DNA from: Sulfitobacter geojensis
GTDB lineage: Bacteria; Pseudomonadota; Alphaproteobacteria; Rhodobacterales; Rhodobacteraceae
Direction: 5' to 3'
DNA: 64,000 bases
NCBI RefSeq assembly: GCF_000622325.1
Contig: NZ_JASE01000002.1
Location: 62,001-126,000, forward strand
The notes beneath the pieces are model-generated. The model saw nothing but the letters and a program-made list of their open reading frames with translations. It was not told the origin of the DNA and did no database searches. The translations under genes were made by a program, and so were the position numbers. This document shows, one piece after another, positions 25,558 through 34,434 of the stretch. Numbering within the stretch: the stretch's first letter is position 1; every line of letters begins with the position of its first letter.

Positions 25558-25884
25558 ATGACAGCCCTCGCACAAGATGTCTCGAAACTCACGGATCGGT
25601 ATCAGACGACCGTGCCGGCGGGTGTGCGCAAACAGCTCAAGCTGGGCAAGGGCGACCAGATTCGTTACTGCACCGAGCCGAGTGGCAGGGTCTATATCGA
25701 GCCCGTGCGCAGCGACGAGGAAGATCCCGTGCTCGGAGCCTTTCTCGATTTTGTCGAGGCCGATATCAAGGCGCATCCGGACCGCATTCGGGCGTTCGAT
25801 GGGGCTTTGCATGACCGTCTTGCAGCACTGGTCGGAGACGTTGACGTCGATCTCGATGCGCCGCTATCGCTCGAGGATGAATGA
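25558..25884 (+). CDS. prlF: PrlF (SohA)-family antitoxin
   Basis: The 108-residue protein has an AbrB/SpoVT-like swapped-hairpin DNA-binding domain (KLTDRYQTTVPAGVRKQL, GDQIRYCTEPSGRVYIEPV) and an acidic C-terminus (DVDVDLDAPLSLEDE) that binds the toxin. It overlaps yhaV by four bases (ATGA). PrlF neutralises the YhaV ribonuclease and represses the operon. Start supported by AGGAG upstream. Confidence 0.9.
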   Translation: MTALAQDVSKLTDRYQTTVPAGVRKQLKLGKGDQIRYCTEPSGRVYIEPVRSDEEDPVLGAFLDFVEADIKAHPDRIRAFDGALHDRLAALVGDVDVDLDAPLSLEDE

Positions 25885-26399
25885 GCGGCGATAGCGTGCC
25901 CGCAGGGGCGCCCCTTGTCGTAAACGGATGGTCGATTTATGCGCATCCGCTCTTTCTGGATCAGCTCGAAGGGCTGACCCTGGAGGTCGAGGCGCGTAAG
26001 GCACGCGATCCTAAGACCTGGCGCAAGAAAAACCCGACGAAACGGCTGGCCGCCATCTTCAAGCTGGTCACCGAGGCCATACCGGCAGATCCGGGTGCCG
26101 CCGCCTTCCGGCAAGGCGGCACACTCGGCGATCACCGCAAGCACTGGTTCCGGGCGAAATTCTTCCAGCAGTATCGGCTGTTCTACCGGTTCAACAGCGA
26201 TGCGAAGGTCATCGTGCTGGCTTGGGTGAACGACGACAAGACCCTGCGCGCCTACGGCAGCAAGACGGATGCCTATGCGACGTTCAAAGGGATGCTGGAA
26301 GATGGAAATCCACCTGACAATTTCGACGCGCTCTTGAAAGAAGCTGCGGCGGCGGGCAAGCGGTTCGAAACTTCCCTTGAAGCGGTGCCCGATCGGTAA
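25881..26399 (+). CDS. yhaV: YhaV-family ribonuclease toxin
   Basis: The 172-residue protein has the YhaV pattern: NGWSIYAHPLFLDQLE, KNPTKRLAAIFKLV, the basic segment LGDHRKHWFRAKFFQQYRLFYR and ILAW-like VLAWVNDDKTLRAYGSKTDAY. It is a RelE-type ribosome-associated RNase. It overlaps the antitoxin start-to-stop, and sits between the DUF and methylase/helicase genes of the conserved module, where it would punish loss of the plasmid. Confidence 0.9.
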   Translation: MSGDSVPAGAPLVVNGWSIYAHPLFLDQLEGLTLEVEARKARDPKTWRKKNPTKRLAAIFKLVTEAIPADPGAAAFRQGGTLGDHRKHWFRAKFFQQYRLFYRFNSDAKVIVLAWVNDDKTLRAYGSKTDAYATFKGMLEDGNPPDNFDALLKEAAAAGKRFETSLEAVPDR

Positions 26400-26493
26400 G
26401 TGGGCCAGCTTGCTGTGACCCTTTGGCATTATCGTTTACGACGCCCCGCTGGAAGATGTAGCATCGGCTGATAATACGGTCGGAGAAAGCACA

Positions 26494-26658
26494 ATGATTG
26501 AGGCAGAAAAGGATAGGCAGCACCTCGGGCTAGAGGAGCAATGCGCGCCTGACCTGACGGGGCACCGTTTCCCAATTGCTGTGCACGTTGCAGACATGCC
26601 CGATGACCTCGACAAGCTGCTGGATATCGGGCTCGAGGAGCATTTCCGTGGCGGCTGA
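26494..26658 (+). CDS. small acidic protein of unknown function
   Basis: A 54-codon frame starts at an ATG preceded by GGAG at an 8-9-base distance. The product is rich in D and E, with PDDLDKLLDIGLEE at the C-terminal half. It ends after the start of the next small gene (GTG at 26648), giving an 11-base overlap, so the two are probably translated together. No family was recognised. Confidence 0.5.
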   Translation: MIEAEKDRQHLGLEEQCAPDLTGHRFPIAVHVADMPDDLDKLLDIGLEEHFRGG

Positions 26659-26800
26659 TGTCAATTCGTATGACGCCTGGTTTTGCGCGCAGGTACAGGC
26701 CGCGCTGGAGGAGGAATGCACGGGAACATCTCAGGTTCAGGTGATGCAGGCCGCACAGGCATTGATTGATGCGAAACGGGAGGTCGAACCCAAGTCCTGA
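26648..26800 (+). CDS. small antitoxin-like protein (RelB/StbD-type), orphan
   Basis: A GTG start 7 bases after GAGGAG gives a 50-residue product with SYDAWFCAQVQAALEEE near the N-terminus and VMQAAQALIDAKREV. The YDAWF...VQAAL pattern is typical of short plasmid stability antitoxins whose partner is a ParE/RelE toxin. No toxin gene follows; the next gene is the methylase/helicase. It may be a remnant, an anti-addiction protein or a pair with the small acidic protein upstream. It fits none of the frames longer than 60 residues. Confidence 0.45.
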   Translation: MAADVNSYDAWFCAQVQAALEEECTGTSQVQVMQAAQALIDAKREVEPKS

Positions 26801-26841
26801 CTAAGCCTTGGAGGTCAGCGCGGTCGGACCCCCGTCACCCT

Positions 26842-26861
26842 GAAAAGCGAAAGCGGGCTTT
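26842..26861. repeat. conserved leader element, copy 2
   Basis: CTGAAAAG, CG, AAAGCGGGCTTT followed by TTTGTCC lies 41 bases before the methylase/helicase start. AAAAGC and GCTTTT can pair as a terminator-like hairpin. Confidence 0.6.
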
Positions 26862-26902
26862 TTGTCCTTTGGAACTCAGACCCTGATCCAAAGGAAACCC
26901 CC

Positions 26903-29900
26903 ATGTCCAAGCCCAAACCGGCAAATCCGGCTCTCTCAATCTCCGACACTGACCTCGCCTCTGCCCTCGTGCAGATCGGTGCGGAGGTCGACCACCAACC
27001 CCTGCGCAGTTCAGCGCTGGCGCGCATCATGCGCGAGACGTTTCATGGCAGCGATGCCGGCGGTGCCTGGGACTGGCGCATGGCATATGACCTTATGCAG
27101 GCCGCGGCTGTCCAGGTGCTGCTGCGTGGGGACGGCGCGGCAGGTGACATCGCCGCTGCAAAGCTGCTTGCCTCGCGGCTCCTGACGGAAACCCGCCGCT
27201 CCGAGCAGCAGATCCGGCTGCAGCAGTTTTCCACGCCGCTGCCATTTGCAGCGCTGGTCGTGCGGGCGGCGGCGATCCGCAAGCGCGAGACTGTGCTGGA
27301 GCCCTCGGCTGGCACCGGTGCCCTGGCTGCTTTCGCCGCACGGGCCGGTGCGACGCTTCTGCTCAATGAAATCGAACCCTTTCGCCAGCGCCTCCTGCGC
27401 GCGGTTTTCGGCGGCGAGGTGACGGGCCATGACGGCGAGCATATCGACGATCTGCTGCAGTCGCCGGTTCTACCCGACGTCGTGGTGATGAATCCGCCCT
27501 TCGCCTCCTCGGTCGATCGGTCGCGTGACAAGCACATCGCCGCCAAACATCTCGTCGCGGCTGCAAAGCGTCTGGCACCTGGCGGGCGGCTGGTGGCGAT
27601 CATGCCGCCGAGGTTCACGCCCGAACGCGATGCCGCGCATTGGTCACGCGCCTGCGGTCTCCTGACGCCGCGTTTGGCGTTGACGATGCCGGGGCAGGTC
27701 TACCGCAAGCTCGGCACCTCTGTGGAAACCCAGCTCATGATCTTCGACAAGATGCAGGAGGATGGCGAGATGATCCGCGCAAATGTCCGGGATCTGGATG
27801 AAGCCTTGGCATATGTCGACGCCGTGGCCGCGACCCGGACCGAGATGCGCCCCGTCCAACGGGTCGCGACGATCCCTCACAGGCGGCCGACCGTTCTATC
27901 CTCTGCTCCGCGCAAGACCGCCGCTGCGCCTGTCGCCGCCTCCAAGCCTCGGGCCAATGCCGTCCGCCCGCTAACTTTCACGAGTCTTGATATCCCGCGC
28001 GACAACACGCCCATCTCGGACATCTATGCGCGCTACCGTCCGCAGCGGGTCGAGATCGCGGGTGCGCAAGAACATCCTACGCCGCTCGTCGAGAGCATCG
28101 CCATGGCCTCGGTTGCCCCGCCCATGCCCTCAAACACGGGCAGTGATGACTTGCGCCTGCCCGCCCGGTTGATCGAGGAGGGACATCTCTCCGAGGCGCA
28201 GCTGGAAACCATCATCATGGCGCATGATGCCTATGGGCGCGACCTGCCCGGTCGGTTCACCATCGATGACGACCAGACCAAGCTGACGCGCGCCGATGAT
28301 GATCCAAACGCACGGGCCTATCGTCTCGGGTATTTCCTCGGCGACGGCACCGGTTGCGGCAAGGGCCGCGAATGCGCGGGGCTCATTCTCGTGAACTGGC
28401 TGGCCGGACGCAGAAAGGCGATCTGGGTCTCCAAATCCGCCACGCTCATCGAGGACGCGATCCGCGACTGGACCGATCTTGGCGGCTCGCCCGCCGACAT
28501 CCAGCCGCTCTCCAAATGGAAACCGGACCAGCCCGTCCCGATGGACGACGGCATCCTTTTTGTCACCTACGCCACGCTGCGGTCCGCGGGCAAATGCGGC
28601 ACCACGCGACTGCGCCAGATCCTCGACTGGATGGGCGCAGACTTTGAAGGCGTCCTCGCTTTTGATGAGGCCCATGCCATGCAGAACGCGGCCGGGTCCG
28701 AGCAGGGCAGGGGGGTCAAACCCTCCCAGCAGGGCCTTGCTGGCCTGCGGCTGCAACTGGCAGCACCCCGCGCCCGCGTCTTCTACATCTCGGCCACGGG
28801 TGCCACGAGCGTGCACAACCTCGCCTATGCCGCGCGGCTGGGGCTCTGGGGGCAGGGCCCCGAATATCCCTTCCCGAGCCGCGAGAGCTTTGTGTCGGCG
28901 ATGGAAGCCGGCGGTGTCGCCGCCATGGAGGTGGTCGCCCGCGATCTCAAGACGCTCGGGCTCTACACGGCCCGCGCCCTCAGCTTCGACGGCGTGGAGT
29001 ATGACGTGCTCGAACACGCGCTCACTCCGGCACAGATCGAGGTCTATGACGCCTACGCTGAAGCGTTTCAGACGATCCACCACAATCTCGAGGCTGCACT
29101 GACTGCGACTGGCGTCAACGATGCCTCGGGCGAGACCAATGCCTCGGCCGCACGCGCCTCGGCCAAGTCCCGCTTCGAAAGCACGAAGCAGCGCTTCTTC
29201 AACCACCTCCTGATGGGCATAAAAGCCCCGACCATCATCCGCGCGATCAAAAAAGATCTGGCGGCGGGCAAGGCTTGCGTCATCCAAGTTGTCTCGACGG
29301 GTGAGAGCCTGTTGAAGCGTCGGCTTGAGACGATGGACCCGGAGGATGAACTCGTTGAGGGAGCCTTGACGCCGCGCGACTATGTTCTGGGCTACCTCGA
29401 ACAGGCTTTCCCGATCCATGCCCAAAAGCTCGTGGAGATCGACGGCAACATGGTGGCGGAACCTTTGCGGGATGAGACCGGCGCGCTCGTTGTCTCGCGC
29501 GAGGCGCTCGCCCTGCGCGATGCGGCCATGATGGAGTTGATGACGCTGGCCCCGATCCCCTCGGCGCTCGACCAGATCCTCTGGGCCTTTGGCGACGAGG
29601 CCGTGGCAGAAGTCACGGGGCGGTCCATCCGGCCCCTCAAGGCCGAGGATGGTCATCTCTTCATCGAGAAGCGCGCCGCCAGCAGCAATTCATCCGAAAC
29701 CCAAGCCTTCATGGACGGCGAAAAGGATATCCTTATCTTCTCCGATGCGGGCGGTACGGGCCGGTCCTATCATGCGGCGCAAACGGCGAAGAATCAGAAA
29801 CGGCGGCGGCACTACCTGCTGGAGCCCGGCTGGCGCGCTGATGCGGCCATCCAGGGGCTCGGCCGCACGCATCGCTCTGCCCAGGTCAGCGCGCCTTTCT

Positions 29901-31165
29901 TCCGGGTCTGCACCTCGGATGTGCATGGCGAAAAGCGTTTCACCTCGACGATTGCCAAACGCCTCGACCAGTTGGGGGCCTTGACCAAGGGCCAGCGCGA
30001 GACCGGTTCGCAAGGCATGTTCCGCGAGGAGGACAATCTGGAAAGCCCGATCGCGCGGGCCGCGCTGCGTGGGTATTTCGCCGATCTTGCCGCCGGGCGC
30101 GCCGAGGCGATGAGCTACGAGAGCTTCACCGACTGGACGGCCCTGCGGCTGATCGACAAGGACGGGGTGCTCCTTGAGGAGCTTCCCCCGATCCAGCGGT
30201 TTCTCAACCGGGTTCTGGCCCTTCCCATCCACATGCAGAACGCGCTCTTTGCGGAGTTCATGCGCCGGATTGCCGATCAGACGGAACGGGCGCGCGCTGC
30301 GGGCACACTCGATCTCGGCGTCGAAACCCTGGGCGGCGAAAAGATCGAGCAGGTCTCCACGGAGGATCTCTGGACCTGCCCGAAATCCGGCGCCGTGACG
30401 CGGATCATCGGGCTGGAGGTGACCGACCCGGTCCACGTCCTCGGTGCCGAAGAGGCCCTCTCACGCAATCCCGACAAGCTGCCGATGGTCAATCGCGCCT
30501 CCGGTCGCGCGGCGCTCATCTCTGCGCGGCCCATGCAGATGTATGACGAGGACATTGTCACCCTGATGCGCAAGGCGGTGCGGCCCAATGGGTCCAGCTA
30601 TCTCGAGGAGACGCGGTTTGAGGCTTCAGCCTGGGAAAAGATCGGGAGGGCAGAGTTCACCCGGCTCTGGGATGACGAAGCCGCGTCCTTGCCAAAAACC
30701 AGCATGACGAAGCTCTACCTGCTGACCGGGCTGTTGCTGCCGATTTGGAAGGACATTCCGACCACAAATGAACGCATCTACCGGGTCACGCCCGACGGGG
30801 CGACCGCGATGATCGGGCGCACGCTGAGCGAGGAAGGGGCGGCAGCGTTGCGCGCCCGCTTCCTCGTCTCCAATCCGCAAACGCCACAGGAGATGTTGAC
30901 CGCCGCCCTCGGCACCACCGCACCTGTTGAGCTGGGCCGGGGTCTGACCCTGACCCGTCGCCGCGTCGCAGGCGAGATGCGCCTTGAGCTAAGCGGTGCG
31001 GATCGGGGCATGATTGAGGGTCTCAAGGCCATGGGGTGTTTCACCGAGATCATCGCCTTCCAGCTGCGGGTGTTCCTGCCGCATGGGGACGGGATCGACA
31101 CGGTCAGCATTCTGGCCCGGATCGTGGGGCAGGAAGCCGCCATGACGTCAGACCAAGCCGCCTGA
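26903..31165 (+). CDS. strawberry-notch-like methyltransferase-helicase (DarB-like)
   Basis: This 1420-residue protein has two parts. Residues about 85-300 form an adenine methyltransferase with LEPSAGTGALAAF and the catalytic NPPF. From about residue 430 there is an SF2 helicase of the strawberry-notch type: GYFLGDGTGCGKGRECAG (Walker A), LAFDEAHAMQNA (DEAH), SATGATSVHNLAYAARLG and a second RecA lobe with FSDAGGTGRSYHA and GLGRTHRSAQ. The layout recalls the phage P1 DarB antirestriction protein, which modifies incoming DNA. On the plasmid it probably protects transferred DNA against restriction, together with ArdC. AAGGAAA precedes the ATG. It appears intact. Confidence 0.85.
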   Translation: MSKPKPANPALSISDTDLASALVQIGAEVDHQPLRSSALARIMRETFHGSDAGGAWDWRMAYDLMQAAAVQVLLRGDGAAGDIAAAKLLASRLLTETRRSEQQIRLQQFSTPLPFAALVVRAAAIRKRETVLEPSAGTGALAAFAARAGATLLLNEIEPFRQRLLRAVFGGEVTGHDGEHIDDLLQSPVLPDVVVMNPPFASSVDRSRDKHIAAKHLVAAAKRLAPGGRLVAIMPPRFTPERDAAHWSRACGLLTPRLALTMPGQVYRKLGTSVETQLMIFDKMQEDGEMIRANVRDLDEALAYVDAVAATRTEMRPVQRVATIPHRRPTVLSSAPRKTAAAPVAASKPRANAVRPLTFTSLDIPRDNTPISDIYARYRPQRVEIAGAQEHPTPLVESIAMASVAPPMPSNTGSDDLRLPARLIEEGHLSEAQLETIIMAHDAYGRDLPGRFTIDDDQTKLTRADDDPNARAYRLGYFLGDGTGCGKGRECAGLILVNWLAGRRKAIWVSKSATLIEDAIRDWTDLGGSPADIQPLSKWKPDQPVPMDDGILFVTYATLRSAGKCGTTRLRQILDWMGADFEGVLAFDEAHAMQNAAGSEQGRGVKPSQQGLAGLRLQLAAPRARVFYISATGATSVHNLAYAARLGLWGQGPEYPFPSRESFVSAMEAGGVAAMEVVARDLKTLGLYTARALSFDGVEYDVLEHALTPAQIEVYDAYAEAFQTIHHNLEAALTATGVNDASGETNASAARASAKSRFESTKQRFFNHLLMGIKAPTIIRAIKKDLAAGKACVIQVVSTGESLLKRRLETMDPEDELVEGALTPRDYVLGYLEQAFPIHAQKLVEIDGNMVAEPLRDETGALVVSREALALRDAAMMELMTLAPIPSALDQILWAFGDEAVAEVTGRSIRPLKAEDGHLFIEKRAASSNSSETQAFMDGEKDILIFSDAGGTGRSYHAAQTAKNQKRRRHYLLEPGWRADAAIQGLGRTHRSAQVSAPFFRVCTSDVHGEKRFTSTIAKRLDQLGALTKGQRETGSQGMFREEDNLESPIARAALRGYFADLAAGRAEAMSYESFTDWTALRLIDKDGVLLEELPPIQRFLNRVLALPIHMQNALFAEFMRRIADQTERARAAGTLDLGVETLGGEKIEQVSTEDLWTCPKSGAVTRIIGLEVTDPVHVLGAEEALSRNPDKLPMVNRASGRAALISARPMQMYDEDIVTLMRKAVRPNGSSYLEETRFEASAWEKIGRAEFTRLWDDEAASLPKTSMTKLYLLTGLLLPIWKDIPTTNERIYRVTPDGATAMIGRTLSEEGAAALRARFLVSNPQTPQEMLTAALGTTAPVELGRGLTLTRRRVAGEMRLELSGADRGMIEGLKAMGCFTEIIAFQLRVFLPHGDGIDTVSILARIVGQEAAMTSDQAA

Positions 31166-31183
31166 AAAGCCAAAGCGGGCTTT
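31162..31183. repeat. conserved leader element, copy 3
   Basis: CTGAAAAG, CC, AAAGCGGGCTTT begins on the stop codon of the methylase/helicase gene and lies 103 bases before the next start. AAAGCC and GGCTTT pair exactly. Confidence 0.6.
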
Positions 31184-31286
31184 GGGTCGGGCGTCGCGGA
31201 TCGGGATTTGGCCGGTCTGCGCTTTCCGGGCGCGCGCTGACCAATGCGACGCCTGGCCCCCCAACTTCTGATAAGAGGACAGACCC

Positions 31287-31673
31287 ATGACCAATCCCCA
31301 GATCGACTATGCCGCAATGGCGGCTCAGTGGCGCGCCGAGCACGAAACCACCCTGAAAGCAACCCGAGCGGAACTGATCGTGCAATTGCGCGCGCTTGGC
31401 ATCAACGAGGTCACCGCCGAATACGAAGGCTATGGCGACTCCGGCAATGTCGAGGACGTGACTGTGCAGCCTGCGGAGGTCCAACTGCCGGAAGCGCTTG
31501 TCACCGCCGTGGGCGATTTCGCCTGGTCACTCGCCTATCACCATCATCCGGGGTTCGAGAACAACGAGGGCGGCTACGGCACGCTGACCTGGGACATTGC
31601 AGCAGACAGCATCACCCTCGATCACGCCGACCGCTACGTTGAATGCTCGCACAGCTATGACGAGGGGCTTTGA
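31287..31673 (+). CDS. DUF6878-like plasmid protein
   Basis: The 128-residue acidic protein starts MTNPQIDYAAMAAQW and contains VTAEYEGYGDSGNVEDV near residue 40, SLAYHHHPGFENNEGGYG near 75-92 and LDHADRYVECSHSYDEG at the end. This resembles DUF6878, recalled from plasmid annotations. AGAGGAC precedes the ATG. It is one base from the next gene and belongs to the same transcript. Function unknown. Confidence 0.65.
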   Translation: MTNPQIDYAAMAAQWRAEHETTLKATRAELIVQLRALGINEVTAEYEGYGDSGNVEDVTVQPAEVQLPEALVTAVGDFAWSLAYHHHPGFENNEGGYGTLTWDIAADSITLDHADRYVECSHSYDEGL

Positions 31674-31674
31674 T

Positions 31675-31906
31675 ATGGCTCACCCGCTTCATCATGCTGA
31701 AAGCTCTGCCGGCAAATTCGGCGGGGTGCCGTCTGACTATCAGTCCATACATGACTGGTTCGATGCCTCGAAAGAACACCTCGCCCTCTTCACGCACCGA
31801 GCCATGCGCCACCACGCTCAAGGCCTGTTCGAGGCGGAACGGGTTTTCGGCCTGACCCTGACCAATAGCGCGGGTCGGGACATTCCCGTGCGCTGGATCG
31901 GCGAGC
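31675..31906 (+). pseudogene. DUF6915-like gene truncated by IS3
   Basis: The first 77 codons (MAHPLHHAESSAGKFGG, DWFDASKEHLALFTHRA, ERVFGLTLTNSAGRDIPVRW) match the N-terminal half of DUF6915 plasmid proteins. At 31907 the reading frame enters the terminal repeat of the IS3 element and runs on in IS sequence to 31995. The missing C-terminal part is not found on the other side of the insertion, where IS66 lies, so sequence was also lost. It follows the DUF6878-like gene directly. Confidence 0.7.
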
Positions 31907-31944
31907 TGGACCTGTCGCGTTTTCGTGCCGCCCCAAGTGCTCGT

Positions 31945-32802
31945 TTAAGCCGCTTTTCTTTCGAATGCGACGGGGCTTTTCCAGCCCAGTGCTGAGTGGC
32001 GGCGACGCGGATTATAGAGGCCATTGATGTATTCGAAGATGGCCATCTCAGCCTTCCGCCGCGTCTCCCAAGGATGCCGCCAGATCAGTTCAGCCTTGAT
32101 GGTTTTGAAGAACGTCTCAACCGCCGCATTGTCATAACAATTTCCTTTGCCGCTCATGGAAACCTTGAAGCCATGCTGGCGCAGGATCTTCTGATAATCG
32201 TGAGAGCAGTATTGCGACCCGCGATCCGTATGATGGATGCAGTCTTTGGGTGGTTGCCGGAACGCGATGGCCATCTTCAACGCGCGGATCGCCAGGTCAC
32301 GCTTCATGCGATTGCTGACCGCCCAGCCAATGACACGACGTGAATGCAGGTACAGGATCACCGCAAGATAAAGCCAGACCTCTCGGGTCCAAACATAACT
32401 GATGTCGCCCGCCCATTTCTGGTTCGGTTGGTCAGCCACAAAATCCCGATCCAGCAGGTTTGGCGCAATATTTAACTTGTGATCGCTGTCGGTGGTCACC
32501 TTGTGTTTGCGGGTTCTGACAACGGATATGCCGTTTCCGCGCATCAAACGGCCCACACAGCGATGACCGACGTTCAGCCCGATCTCCTTCAACTCTTCGG
32601 TCATTCGAGGTCTGCCGTAGCTGCCAAGACTGAGACGCGATTGCTCTTTGATATGTGCCAGCGTCACCAGATCAGACCGCTGTCCACGGCTTGCAGGTCG
32701 GCTGCGGAAGGCACGTAAGCCGTGCGGACTGACAGCCATTACACGACACATCAGATCAATGGAAAACGCAGATCGGTGTTCTTCGATGAACTTAAACCTC
32801 AC
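31945..32802 (-). CDS. IS3-family transposase orfB
   Basis: The 285-residue frame is the catalytic part of an IS3 transposase. It has an N-terminal HTH_21 region (IEEHRSAFSIDLMCRVMAVS) and a DDE integrase core with WAGDISYVWTR, HHTDRGSQY and the glutamate in NAAVETFFKTIK, ending NGLYNPRRRHSALGW. It normally needs a -1 frameshift from orfA, but the IS110 insertion now separates the two, so full-length OrfAB cannot be made here. Confidence 0.92.
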   Translation of the reverse strand: MRFKFIEEHRSAFSIDLMCRVMAVSPHGLRAFRSRPASRGQRSDLVTLAHIKEQSRLSLGSYGRPRMTEELKEIGLNVGHRCVGRLMRGNGISVVRTRKHKVTTDSDHKLNIAPNLLDRDFVADQPNQKWAGDISYVWTREVWLYLAVILYLHSRRVIGWAVSNRMKRDLAIRALKMAIAFRQPPKDCIHHTDRGSQYCSHDYQKILRQHGFKVSMSGKGNCYDNAAVETFFKTIKAELIWRHPWETRRKAEMAIFEYINGLYNPRRRHSALGWKSPVAFERKAA

Positions 32803-32835
32803 GGCTTTTGGCTCGCAAAGAACACCGTGGCCTTC

Positions 32836-34194
32836 CTAAGAAACAGCCATGTCAGCCTCCGGTGGTAACTCTTGCAAATCATAGCCAAACGACTTGGCGC
32901 GACGTTTGAGATTGCCGAGTACGCGATTGCGGTATCGTTCCTCATAATGCGATGCGCCGGGGTCTTTGTAGGTCATGCCGTGTCGGAGGGTGTTGTAGAA
33001 CAGGACGGCGATTTTGCGCGCTGTTGCGGTGACTGCTTTGGCCTTGCCCGCGCGTGCTGCCAATCTGCGGTAGAAGGCACCAAGGGCGGTATCGCTACGC
33101 CCGATTGTGACAGCGGCCAAACGCAACAGTGCTGCGGCGCGACTTGATGACCGTCGCGTCCGAGATGACAGTACCTTTCCCCCAGATATCTTGTTGCCCG
33201 GTGCCAAACACAGCCAGGACGTGAAGTGTTTGGCGCTTGGCCATGCGCGCAGGTCAGTGCCACATTCGCCAACCAGTTTGAGCGACAATGAAGGCCCCAT
33301 CCCATGGATTTCAGTCAGATCAACGCCGAGAACACCGAACAGTGCAGCCCGTACATCAAATGACGGCGTGCTGACTTGCTTGGTCTTTGTGCGCGGGCGT
33401 GGCAGTCGACTGGGATCATGTTCGGTATCTGCACCCAATGCCGCAAGCGTCGCCTCAAGATGGTGATCACATTCCAGCATCTTGGCTTGATAGAAGTCAT
33501 AGAGTTCGAGCGACTGGGTCAGCCCGAAGATGTGTTCGGGGCGATCATTCCCATTGAGCGCTGCTTTGATTGTCTCTGTTGAAGCCTTGCAACGCACGTC
33601 GCGATACCCGGCTAACACGTCCAAATCACGTTCGCCCGCGACAATCGCACGGATGATCTTCATCCCTGTAATGCCCGTGATGTCAGACACAACATGATGC
33701 AGTTGGAGGTTCATTTCCATCAGGGCCTTCTGCATGTGCTGGATATGAGCTGCAGCGTATTCAACTAACCGTTCTCGCTGCCGCAGATACGCCCGCAGAG
33801 TGGCGATCTCGGAAGATGGTCGGAAGCTGCCACGCAACAACCCATAAGAATGCAGTTGCCGCAGCCAACTGGCGTCACTGACGTCGGTCTTACGACCCGG
33901 CACGTTCTTGGCGTAACGTGCATTCACCAGAATGACCTCAAAGCCGTGCTGTTCGAGGATCTCGTAGGCTGGGATCCAATACACGCCAGTGGATTCCATG
34001 GCGACACTCGTGACACCGTGCGATTTGAACCAGTCAGCCAAATTATGCAGGTCATGGGTGAAGGTGCCAAACGCACGTACTGGCGAATCCGTCACATCAG
34101 GATTTACCGCGGCCATGTGTTCGCGTGAACCTATATCAACCGCAGCAGCGCCAATGTTCACGGCCTCAATCAGCTGGGTCTTTTGCTTTGCCAT
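32836..34194 (-). CDS. IS110-family transposase (second copy)
   Basis: The ATG at 34194 (MAKQKTQLIEAVNIG) is preferred over 34215. The 452-residue protein is longer than usual for IS110. It has the DEDD RuvC-like part (AAAVDIGSREHMAAV, ESTGVYWIP, RKTDVSDASWLRQL) and a Tnp20 part (IHGMGPSLSLKL, WLCLAPGNKISGGK). An extra C-terminal tail (YRNRVLGNLKRRAKSFG) is present. It appears intact. It belongs to a different lineage from the copies at 20530 and 60232. Confidence 0.92.
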   Translation of the reverse strand: MAKQKTQLIEAVNIGAAAVDIGSREHMAAVNPDVTDSPVRAFGTFTHDLHNLADWFKSHGVTSVAMESTGVYWIPAYEILEQHGFEVILVNARYAKNVPGRKTDVSDASWLRQLHSYGLLRGSFRPSSEIATLRAYLRQRERLVEYAAAHIQHMQKALMEMNLQLHHVVSDITGITGMKIIRAIVAGERDLDVLAGYRDVRCKASTETIKAALNGNDRPEHIFGLTQSLELYDFYQAKMLECDHHLEATLAALGADTEHDPSRLPRPRTKTKQVSTPSFDVRAALFGVLGVDLTEIHGMGPSLSLKLVGECGTDLRAWPSAKHFTSWLCLAPGNKISGGKVLSSRTRRSSSRAAALLRLAAVTIGRSDTALGAFYRRLAARAGKAKAVTATARKIAVLFYNTLRHGMTYKDPGASHYEERYRNRVLGNLKRRAKSFGYDLQELPPEADMAVS

Positions 34195-34434
34195 CTTCCA
34201 TCCTCCTGTTGGCAACAGAAGGGCGTGGGCTATGCAAATCCGTCATCTTCCTAACCGGGATCACCGCAGGGCGGCGTCACCACTCTCAAGTTCGCATCAA
34301 CCCATGGACCACGTTTTTTAACGGGGTTCTGTCCTTACACAGACCACCAATAAGCGAACGGCCGCTGCCCTTCATGGGGCGACCATAGCACAGGCTGTTT
34401 CTACCGCGCACAGGCGGGCTCCGATCCGGAACGG
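34195..34434 (-). ncRNA. IS110 left-end noncoding segment, possible bridge RNA
   Basis: These 240 bases lie between the IS110 left end and its transposase start and hold no gene. IS110-group bridge RNAs are made from this position. No structure was computed. Confidence 0.4.

Larger units (their letters stand above)
32835..34434 (-). mobile_element. IS110-family element inserted in IS3 (about 1.6 kb)
   Basis: Comparing the interrupted IS3 sequence on both sides places the ends at about 32834/32835 and 34434/34435, in the run of A that forms the IS3 frameshift site. The right, 5-prime end carries about 240 noncoding bases before the transposase start, the expected location of a bridge RNA. The left end has only a few bases beyond the stop. 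Confidence 0.8.

Noticed and set aside
28130-29656. 508-codon minus-strand frame
   Set aside because: Shadow of the methylase/helicase gene on the other strand.
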